Assembly (NCBI GenBank): GCA_030831005.1
Contig: JAURLW010000095.1
Coordinates: 1-7,248, forward strand
Reading direction: 5' to 3'
Source of the DNA: Bacteroidota bacterium
Lineage (GTDB): Bacteria; Bacteroidota; Bacteroidia; Chitinophagales; Chitinophagaceae
Length of the DNA stretch: 7,248 nt
Shown here: in pieces, positions 1 to 5,204 of the stretch
How positions within the stretch are numbered: position 1 is the first letter of the stretch
How the letters are laid out: each line of letters begins with the position of its first letter
The notes under the pieces: generated by a model
Databases searched by the model: none
What the model saw: the letters and a program-made list of their open reading frames with translations, nothing else
What the model was told of the DNA's origin: nothing
Position numbers and translations under genes: made by a program

Positions 1-36
1 GGTTTTGCAACTGATGTTACAGAAGAAGTATTGTAA
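1..36 (+). CDS. C-terminal end of an unidentified + strand gene (partial, 5' end outside window)
   Basis: The first frame reads GFATDVTEEVL and then a TAA stop at 34-36, so it may be the tail of a gene entering from the left edge. Eleven residues are too few to name a family. The codons (GCA, ACT, GAT, GTT, GAA, GTA) look like those of the neighbouring genes, but frame 2 is also open to a stop at 38-40 (VLQLMLQKKYCN), so the frame is not certain. No hairpin terminator follows immediately; the next strong hairpin is the repeat at 154-245. Confidence 0.35.
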   Translation, partial: GFATDVTEEVL

Positions 37-127
37 CTAAAAAGAAAATAAATGAGATAAAACAAGGTATAAGATTCTTCACATACCGAAGATGACCGTA
101 TACAGTTTAGGCATGCTTTTAAAAGAA

Positions 128-245
128 TCCAATACAGCAAACCATCCCCCTTGTGTCATCCTGAGGAACGAAGGATTTCAGAGTGTTTGAGACTGAGGAT
201 AAGACTAAGAATGAGGTTAAGATCCCTCGCAGGCTCGGGATGACA
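128..245. repeat. Dispersed-type palindromic repeat, complete copy (long imperfect hairpin)
   Basis: The left arm starts at 154 with TGTCATCCTGAG and the right arm ends at 245 with CTCGGGATGACA. The outer 12 positions (154-165 with 234-245) pair with one G-T wobble. A small internal loop follows (166-168 against 230-233). An inner stem 169-178 with 220-229 then pairs with one mismatch and one wobble. The apical loop of about 41 nt (179-219) is purine-rich. The leader from about 128 to 153 is shared with the second copy, so the repeated unit is larger than the hairpin. The core resembles short palindromic repeats I recall being scattered between genes in Bacteroidota and some other phyla; that is memory, not a search. 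It has no coding capacity and no transposase is nearby. Confidence 0.75.
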
Positions 246-264
246 TTCTAATAATTCAGAAATA

Positions 265-345
265 TCCATACAACAAACCATCCCCCTCGTGTCATCCTGA
301 GGAACGAAGGATCTCACAGCGTTTGAGGTTGAGACAGAGGTTGAG
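265..345. repeat. Second, truncated copy of the palindromic repeat (right arm missing)
   Basis: Bases 277-333 match 141-197 at 51 of 57 positions without gaps. Similarity continues leftwards to about 265 with one single-base indel. The left arm TGTCATCCTGAGGAACGAAGG (290 onward) is identical to that of the first copy. The purine-rich loop is shorter, and after GAGAT at about 343-347 the sequence runs into unrelated AT-rich DNA, where the first copy continues into its right arm. This copy therefore cannot form the long hairpin by itself. Its left arm could still pair with the right arm of copy one at 219-245. Confidence 0.7.
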
Positions 346-427
346 ATTTAGAACATATAGTACTTTTTTGTAGCTTCTATTTTACCAAAATATTATCTTT
401 TTGAGAAAGTAAGCACCGATAACATTT

Positions 428-446
428 TGTGCAAAGAATGTGCAAA
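428..446 (+). promoter_or_regulatory. Short direct repeat TGTGCAAA x2, 11 bp apart (possible operator)
   Basis: TGTGCAAA occurs at 428-435 and again at 439-446, one helical turn apart, about 65 bp before the start of the 85-aa gene and just before a TATAAT-like hexamer at 455-460. This spacing would suit a DNA-binding protein touching one face of the helix. An 8-bp repeat in AT-rich DNA can also arise by chance, so this is only a suggestion. Confidence 0.2.
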
Positions 447-510
447 AGAACACCTATAATATAACAATCTGTTCACACAAGCTAGAGAACTTTATACAAA
501 ACTAAAAGCT

Positions 511-768
511 ATGAAATTTCAAATTATCAAATTATCAAACGACTTATTGCAAGCGAATGCTTTCAATCATTTAACCGATAAAGATTTGGAAGCCTTAAAA
601 AAAGCGATGCAATTAATGTCATTAGAGTATTTAATTCAAGCTTGGTATAAAGCTGATTATTTCTGTTCTTGGAAAGCAGAACAATTAATGATGCCTTGTA
701 ATCAAGTTTTATACACTATGGGCTTCCCTACACTAAGCTGCTTAGTAGAAAACGAATTGGATTTTTAA
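511..768 (+). CDS. Small protein of unknown function, 85 aa
   Basis: I do not recognise a family. The product is predicted to be soluble and mostly helical: no signal peptide and no convincing membrane segment. The N-terminal part (about 10-45) is rich in Leu, Lys, Asp and Glu (NHLTDKDLEALKKAMQLMSLEYL). The C-terminal part has aromatic residues and three cysteines at 52, 63 and 77. It could be a small DNA- or protein-binding helical domain, but no specific motif supports that. The start at 511 is the first ATG of the frame. The leader is A-rich without a Shine-Dalgarno sequence, which is usual in Bacteroidota. Codon use resembles the neighbours, favouring a real gene over a chance frame. It is the only complete + strand gene here, stands alone beside the repeats, and converges on the PKD/T9SS gene. 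Confidence 0.6.
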   Translation: MKFQIIKLSNDLLQANAFNHLTDKDLEALKKAMQLMSLEYLIQAWYKADYFCSWKAEQLMMPCNQVLYTMGFPTLSCLVENELDF

Positions 769-798
769 TTCGCCCTATCCTTTATGGCTATATCAGCT

Positions 799-813
799 CA
801 GCGTTAAACGCTG
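799..813. other. Small inverted repeat after the 85-aa gene
   Basis: CAGCGTTAAACGCTG is a near-perfect palindrome about 30 bp after the stop of the 85-aa gene. In RNA it gives a 5-bp stem with a 5-nt loop; a bulged extension using GCT/AGC is possible. No T-run follows directly (ACCAGTTATTTCTAT downstream), so it is at best a weak terminator for the + strand gene. It may instead be a remnant of another short repeat. Confidence 0.3.
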
Positions 814-837
814 CTACCAGTTATTTCTATATATCAT

Positions 838-865
838 AAAAAAAAGTGCCCCGGATGGGGCACTT
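838..865 (-). terminator. Intrinsic terminator for the PKD/T9SS gene
   Basis: A perfect 9-bp stem AAGTGCCCC (844-852) / GGGGCACTT (857-865) encloses a 4-nt loop. It is flanked at 838-845 by eight A's, which become a U-tract right after the stem in a minus-strand transcript. It lies 28 bp after the stop of the minus-strand gene at 894, where a Rho-independent terminator is expected. On the + strand the downstream sequence (GCTTGTTTATTG) has only scattered T's, so it may also act weakly on the convergent 85-aa gene. Confidence 0.9.
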
Positions 866-893
866 GCTTGTTTATTGATATCCTGTATGCTTG

Positions 894-2693
894 CTATTTC
901 TGAATCATCAAGCGCTCTACTTGTTGCGCTGTGCCTTGCGTAATATGTATATAGTACATACCCGGAGCTAAAGCACTCGTATTGATGGTGCTCGTAGTTG
1001 TTTGTAAGGTAGTTGTCAACATAGTTTTACCTAATACGTCTACGATACGCACTTGTGCAGGAGCGTTAGTGTTTTGCAATTGTATCGTAAGCACATCATT
1101 TGCTGGATTAGGCGCGATGCTGCAGAATACGGTATTGCTTAAAGATGCCACACCTAAACTATTAGGAACAATTTTCTTAGAGTTTTTAGTAAAATCTACT
1201 CCACTAATATTCGTACTTGTGGCACTAATAGTAAATACAGGCGAATGCGTTGTTGTTTGTGGCATACTCTCTGGATATACATTATAAGAACCCATTGGTA
1301 AATTACTAAAGGAATAATCTCCATTGATATCGGTATAGGTATGTTTTACGATTTGGTTATTGGCATTGCGCAATAAAATAAGCACATTGGGTGCTCCGTT
1401 TGCCGTTCCTTTACCTGCACCTAAAATTACATTACCTGCTACAAAACCAGGTCCGTTTGCAGAGCTACCAGCCTGCATATAAATATGCCTATTATTAGAA
1501 ACACCACCTGTATGATTGATAAGTGTAGCATTTGCCCAATACGTGCTGCCAAAATGATAGGTAGGTGCCATTTGCGTGAAACCTGATGCACCTGCAACTA
1601 CGGCTGCTTTTACTCGGTAAGTACCGGCTGCTTTATTGCTGAATTGATAAGCTACTTGCCCATATAATCCAGTAGCCGAAATGGAATCTACTGCATTAAT
1701 AATATTAGTAGATGTATCATAGGTAATCAACCACACTTTAAATGAACTTGAATTGATATTTAAAGTGCTATCCCAATAGATATTACCAGCAATATAATTG
1801 GCTGTAGTGCCGGTTACGGTTACTGTTTGGTAAGCAGTATCTCTACAGTATACGGTATTAGCATTAGCTGAATCAACATAACGATTGATTAAACGAACGT
1901 TGTAAGTACCCGCAATAGAGTAAGTGTGCGACACACTACTAAAGGTATTGTTAATGCTATTACCATCTCCAAATGTCCAATCGGAAACTCTTGAAATTAT
2001 AGGATTTACACTATTCGCTTGCGTAGACGTATTATTGAAGGTAACACTTAAACCATTTTGTGTTTTGGTAAAACTAGCTACCATTGCTGCACAGTTGAAC
2101 GTATTGCTTTGGTAGTTTACACTTGATGTCGTAGTACACGTTGCTCCATTAAGTGTTGTAGTTAAGGTAACGGTATAGATACCTGGATTAGCGTAGGTAT
2201 GATTTGTACTTGCTACATTACCGGCGCTAGTACCATCACCAAAATTCCAAGCATAGGTCATGCCTGCTGCTTGGTTGCTCGATGAAAATGCATAAGAGCC
2301 ATTACCATTATTAGTTGTGGCAATTGTAGTATTACATGGTGAAGCGGCCAATGTGACGGTAGCATTATAGGTGCTGGTGCACAATAAAGTATTAGTAAGG
2401 GAATCGTAAACATGCATAGTAAGTGCTAGTGCATAAGTACCTGCACTAGTATAATTACGAACGCTAGTGCCCGTAGCATTAATCCAAGATGTACCATTAC
2501 CCCAATTCATAGAATAAGTGATGTATGCAAAAACAGGGGCACCGGTTACGGTACTCGTATTCACGACACTGATCTGATAAGGATTTTGACTATTAGAGGT
2601 TTGTGACCAAGTAAACGATGGATTACACACTACTTGTGCAAAACTGTTTAATGCCACTAAAAAGGCAAAAAGAAAAAGTACCTGTTTTTTCAT
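894..2693 (-). CDS. Secreted PKD-domain protein with T9SS type A sorting domain, 599 aa
   Basis: A surface or extracellular protein exported by Sec and then by the type IX secretion system. A signal peptide is visible: MKK, a hydrophobic stretch at 5-15, and probable cleavage after FAQ (18-20). Two clear PKD beta-sandwich domains follow: WNFGDG at 149-154 with HTY at 165-167 and GIYTV at 171-175, and WTFGDG at 239-244 with HTY at 256-258 and GTYNV at 262-266. An earlier degenerate PKD-like unit at about 25-115 has WGNG (64-67) instead of FGDG. Residues 299-365 and 417-475 look like Cna-B/carboxypeptidase-regulatory-like beta domains (the second with DINGDYSFSNLPMGSYNV). The tail from about 520 is a T9SS domain: APNPANDVLTI (527-537), DVLGK (552-556), LAPGMYYIHI (575-584). 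Composition is rich in Thr, Ser and Asn, and no catalytic domain is seen. PKD and Cna-B folds usually serve adhesion or spacing, so an adhesin or matrix role is inference. It starts 76 bp after acs, with no clear promoter between, so read-through is possible. Confidence 0.9.
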   Translation of the reverse strand: MKKQVLFLFAFLVALNSFAQVVCNPSFTWSQTSNSQNPYQISVVNTSTVTGAPVFAYITYSMNWGNGTSWINATGTSVRNYTSAGTYALALTMHVYDSLTNTLLCTSTYNATVTLAASPCNTTIATTNNGNGSYAFSSSNQAAGMTYAWNFGDGTSAGNVASTNHTYANPGIYTVTLTTTLNGATCTTTSSVNYQSNTFNCAAMVASFTKTQNGLSVTFNNTSTQANSVNPIISRVSDWTFGDGNSINNTFSSVSHTYSIAGTYNVRLINRYVDSANANTVYCRDTAYQTVTVTGTTANYIAGNIYWDSTLNINSSSFKVWLITYDTSTNIINAVDSISATGLYGQVAYQFSNKAAGTYRVKAAVVAGASGFTQMAPTYHFGSTYWANATLINHTGGVSNNRHIYMQAGSSANGPGFVAGNVILGAGKGTANGAPNVLILLRNANNQIVKHTYTDINGDYSFSNLPMGSYNVYPESMPQTTTHSPVFTISATSTNISGVDFTKNSKKIVPNSLGVASLSNTVFCSIAPNPANDVLTIQLQNTNAPAQVRIVDVLGKTMLTTTLQTTTSTINTSALAPGMYYIHITQGTAQQVERLMIQK

Positions 2694-2769
2694 AAATTAG
2701 TTTTTGATATAGACTTGATTGCTTGGCAATTGGTTTGGTTTAAGCCATTCTAAAATTAGGTCTTTTATC

Positions 2770-4686
2770 TTATAATTCGGCTCCTTTTACAATTTGCTCC
2801 ACTATACTTGGATCCAAGAGCGTAGAAGTATCGCCTAAAGCATCAACGGCACCTTCGGCTATTTTACGCAAAATGCGGCGCATAATCTTACCACTCCTGG
2901 TTTTAGGCAGTCCCTGCACAAACTGGATTTTGTCGGGTTTGGCAATGGCCCCAATCAATCGGGTAACAGTTTGTGCTATATCTAATTTACTCAAATCCGC
3001 ATCGCCATGTACACTTTCTATAATTACAAAGGCATAAATACCCTGCCCTTTTATATCATGGGGATAACCTACCACAGCTGATTCTACTACTCCGGTATGA
3101 CTATTAATAGCATTTTCTATCTCTGCCGTACCAATTCTATGTCCACTTACATTCAATACGTCATCTACCCTACCGGTTATTCTATAATTACCCTGCGTAT
3201 CTCTATAACACCCATCGCCCGTAAAATATAAATTAGGATAGGTAGCAAAATAATTAGTGCGACAACGTACATGATCGCCATATGTTGTGCGGAGCATACC
3301 TGGCCATGGGAAACGCATACATAAATTGCCACTGATATCATTCCCTTCTAAAACGGTTCCATTTTCATCTAACAAAATAGGCTGCACACCCGGCAAAGGC
3401 AAGGTTGCATAAGCAGGTTTTGCTGGGGTTATGCCGGCCATATTAGAAATTAAAATTCCACCGGTTTCGGTTTGCCACCACGTATCTACTATAGGGCATC
3501 TGCCCTTACCTATATGCTCGTGATACCAGTGCCATGCCTCTTCATTAATAGGCTCACCTACGGATCCTAATACTTTAAGCGAACTTAAAGATTTCCCTTC
3601 CAAAGGTGCTAAGCCAAAGCCCATCAAACTTCTTATTGCTGTAGGTGCGGTATACAAAATAGCAACCTGGTGTTTATCTACAATATCCCAAAAGCGTCCG
3701 GCATCGGGATAGGTAGGAATGCCTTCGAATAACAAGATTGTGGCGCCCGCGCATAATGGTCCGTATACGATATAACTATGTCCGGTAATCCAACCAATAT
3801 CGGCCGTGCAAAAATGCACATCACCTTCTTGATACTGAAATACATTGACAAAAGAATAGGTAGTATAAACCATATAACCACCTACGGTATGCACCACCCC
3901 TTTGGGCTTTCCGGTAGAGCCCGAGGTATACAAAATAAATAAAGGATCTTCTGCATCCATTACTTCAGCCTTGCATATAGGATTGCCCAAAGCAACTACT
4001 TTAGCCACTTCATCTTCCCACCACAGATCGCGATCTTTAAGCATGCTAATAGGTGTATGAGTATGCATATATACCAATACTTTTTCTACAAAAGGGCATT
4101 GCACAAGGGCATCATCGATCACCGATTTCAATGGAATTTCTTTAGTACCTCGATAAGCACCATCACAAGTAATTACAAAAGAAACTTGGGCGTCTTGCAA
4201 GCGATCGGCAATACTCTGCGCACTAAAACCACCGAAGATAACCGAGTGTATAGCACCTATGCGTGCACAGGCTAAGGTAGCTATGGCCAATTCAGGTATC
4301 ATGCCCATATATATAGCCACACGATCTCCTTTTTTTACACCATTATTTTTTAATACTTGAGCCAGTTGATTAACCCGATCAAATAATGCTTGATAGCTTA
4401 GCTTTTGCGTAGCACTTTTTGGATCATTGGGTTCAAAAATCAAAGCCGTGTCGTTTGCTTTAGCTGGCAAATGACGATCGAGACAATTTTCAGTTATGTT
4501 CAATTGCCCACCTTTAAACCATTCAATTTTAGGTTCTTCAAAATTCCATGTTAAAACAGCATCCCATTTTTTATGCCAATGAAAATGTTCAGCAATTTGA
4601 CTCCAAAATAATTCTGGATTCTGCACACTACTTTGATAGGCTTGTTCGTAATCAGCAGCACTACGAAGTTGAAAAGGATAGGACAT
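2770..4686 (-). CDS. acs: Acetyl-CoA synthetase (AMP-forming), 638 aa
   Basis: Cytosolic enzyme that converts acetate, ATP and CoA to acetyl-CoA, AMP and PPi through an acetyl-AMP intermediate (ANL superfamily). It is full length for the family (about 640-650 aa). An N-terminal Acs domain is at about 12-70. The ATP-binding P-loop YTSGSTGKPKG is at 253-263. CTADIGWITGHSYIVYGPL (293-311) is typical of Acs. WWQTETGG is at 403-410; the second Trp is the residue known in this family to narrow the acyl pocket to acetate. FTGDG is at 488-492 with the ribose-binding Asp, and TGRVDDVLNVSGHR at 504-517 includes the hinge. PKTRSGKIMRR (594-604) carries Lys600, equivalent to the adenylation-step lysine inactivated by acetylation in Salmonella Acs. 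No key residue is missing. MSYPFQ is a natural start. A Bacteroidota-type promoter lies just upstream (4728-4757). No acetyltransferase or deacetylase gene is in the window. Propionate use as a side reaction cannot be excluded. Confidence 0.97.
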   Translation of the reverse strand: MSYPFQLRSAADYEQAYQSSVQNPELFWSQIAEHFHWHKKWDAVLTWNFEEPKIEWFKGGQLNITENCLDRHLPAKANDTALIFEPNDPKSATQKLSYQALFDRVNQLAQVLKNNGVKKGDRVAIYMGMIPELAIATLACARIGAIHSVIFGGFSAQSIADRLQDAQVSFVITCDGAYRGTKEIPLKSVIDDALVQCPFVEKVLVYMHTHTPISMLKDRDLWWEDEVAKVVALGNPICKAEVMDAEDPLFILYTSGSTGKPKGVVHTVGGYMVYTTYSFVNVFQYQEGDVHFCTADIGWITGHSYIVYGPLCAGATILLFEGIPTYPDAGRFWDIVDKHQVAILYTAPTAIRSLMGFGLAPLEGKSLSSLKVLGSVGEPINEEAWHWYHEHIGKGRCPIVDTWWQTETGGILISNMAGITPAKPAYATLPLPGVQPILLDENGTVLEGNDISGNLCMRFPWPGMLRTTYGDHVRCRTNYFATYPNLYFTGDGCYRDTQGNYRITGRVDDVLNVSGHRIGTAEIENAINSHTGVVESAVVGYPHDIKGQGIYAFVIIESVHGDADLSKLDIAQTVTRLIGAIAKPDKIQFVQGLPKTRSGKIMRRILRKIAEGAVDALGDTSTLLDPSIVEQIVKGAEL

Positions 4687-4727
4687 GATGCTAAAAATTA
4701 AACGCGATAGGAATAATTAAAAATAAG

Positions 4728-4757
4728 AAAAATTAGTGACGCAATGTACAATGTCAA
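4728..4757 (-). promoter_or_regulatory. Predicted Bacteroidota-type promoter for acs
   Basis: On the minus strand TTGACAT (4751-4757) is followed, 19 bp after the TTG, by TAATTTTT (4728-4735). That fits the -33 TTG / -7 TAnnTTTG layout of the Bacteroidota housekeeping sigma factor (7 of 8 in the -7 box). Initiation would fall near 4720 and give a leader of about 35 nt before the acs ATG at 4686. The element lies between the stop of the DUF1801 gene and acs, so acs can be transcribed independently. This is a pattern match only. Confidence 0.45.
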
Positions 4758-4772
4758 TGCACCAATACGAAT

Positions 4773-5138
4773 CTACTTCTTTGGTTTTCTATTTAAATTA
4801 AACAATATGATTTCCTTGATCAGCGCCATTGGCAAATCTTGATCTAATGGAAATTGAATGGCCCCTTTACTAGTTTTATAAGCGCTCAATTGCGCAGCAA
4901 AATGGACAATTGGGGCGGCAGTAGGGTAAAAACCAATATGCTGTTTGTAAGCAGCCATGTAAAAAAGCACGCCCTTGTATTTATAGCAGGGCATTTTATA
5001 ACTGATGCCTTCTTCTACCTCGGGCAACATAGCAAAGACACAAGTGCGCAACTGAAGTAATTTTTCTTGCACTGCAGGCTCAAAAGCATTGATGTAAGTA
5101 GCTACTTCTGGATGGAAAATTGAATTAGATGTTTGCAT
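4773..5138 (-). CDS. DUF1801 / YdhG-like small protein, 121 aa
   Basis: Matches the DUF1801 (YdhG/YobT-like) family of small soluble proteins. Visible family marks are EEGISYKMPCYKYKGVLFYM (42-61), IGFYP (68-72), and YKTSKGAIQFPLDQDLP (87-103), followed by a C-terminal helix with a basic end (NRKPKK). The length is normal for the family. Bacillus subtilis YdhG has been described as a frataxin-like iron chaperone, and the family shares its fold with frataxin. Carrying that role over to this protein is inference; many members are uncharacterised. The start codon ATG (5136-5138) is the first in the frame and fits family N-termini. The gene begins only 18 bp after the end of the pit terminator element, leaving little room for its own promoter. 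It ends 86 bp before acs, with a promoter for acs in that gap, so it may form its own short unit. Confidence 0.85.
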   Translation of the reverse strand: MQTSNSIFHPEVATYINAFEPAVQEKLLQLRTCVFAMLPEVEEGISYKMPCYKYKGVLFYMAAYKQHIGFYPTAAPIVHFAAQLSAYKTSKGAIQFPLDQDLPMALIKEIILFNLNRKPKK

Positions 5139-5156
5139 AGTAGCAATAAAAGTAAT

Positions 5157-5186
5157 AAAAAAAACGCCACCTCGTAAGGTGGCGTT
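5157..5186 (-). terminator. Intrinsic terminator for the DUF47-pit operon
   Basis: A perfect 10-bp stem AACGCCACCT (5163-5172) / AGGTGGCGTT (5177-5186) has a 4-nt loop that reads UACG in the minus-strand RNA, a member of the stable UNCG tetraloop type. The A-run at 5157-5164 becomes a U-tract directly after the stem in that transcript. It sits 18 bp after the stop of the phosphate transporter, so it should end the phosphate operon before the DUF1801 gene. Confidence 0.92.
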
Positions 5187-5204
5187 ATCTATGAAAACTT
5201 ATTT

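Larger units (their letters stand above)
37..510. other. Gene-free intergenic stretch carrying repeats
   Basis: No convincing open reading frame on either strand. Bases 128-345 are occupied by the two repeat copies described separately. Bases 346-510 are AT-rich and probably hold the promoter of the 85-aa gene starting at 511. Candidates are TATCTTTT at 394-401 (7 of 8 to the Bacteroidota -7 box TAnnTTTG, but with no well-spaced TTG) and TATAAT at 455-460 (sigma70-like, also without a good -35). Neither is strong enough to call. A short direct repeat TGTGCAAA lies at 428-435 and 439-446. Bases 37-127 show nothing I can name. Confidence 0.6.

Noticed and set aside
128..345. CRISPR array or insertion-sequence ends
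   Set aside because: Only two copies are present, with no regular spacer and no cas genes. There is no transposase, and the hairpin structure fits a palindromic intergenic repeat better.
982..1287. Open frame on the + strand inside the PKD/T9SS gene
   Set aside because: It is antisense to a well-supported secreted protein; its composition (Val/Leu/Thr runs) is the mirror of Thr/Asn-rich codons and shows no domain.
1924..2115. Short + strand frame inside the PKD/T9SS gene
   Set aside because: Antisense shadow over a canonical PKD domain; no independent start signals.
2718..2730. Inverted repeat ATTGC-TTG-GCAAT between acs and the PKD/T9SS gene, considered as a terminator for acs
   Set aside because: The stem is only 5 bp and AT-rich, and no T-run follows it on the minus strand.
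3678..3881. Minus-strand frame overlapping acs in another phase
   Set aside because: Lies within the conserved acs catalytic region, which is read in a different phase.
4057..4275. + strand frame inside acs
   Set aside because: Antisense shadow with no recognisable domain.
4854..5060. + strand frame inside the DUF1801 gene
   Set aside because: Antisense to a family-matching gene; no support.
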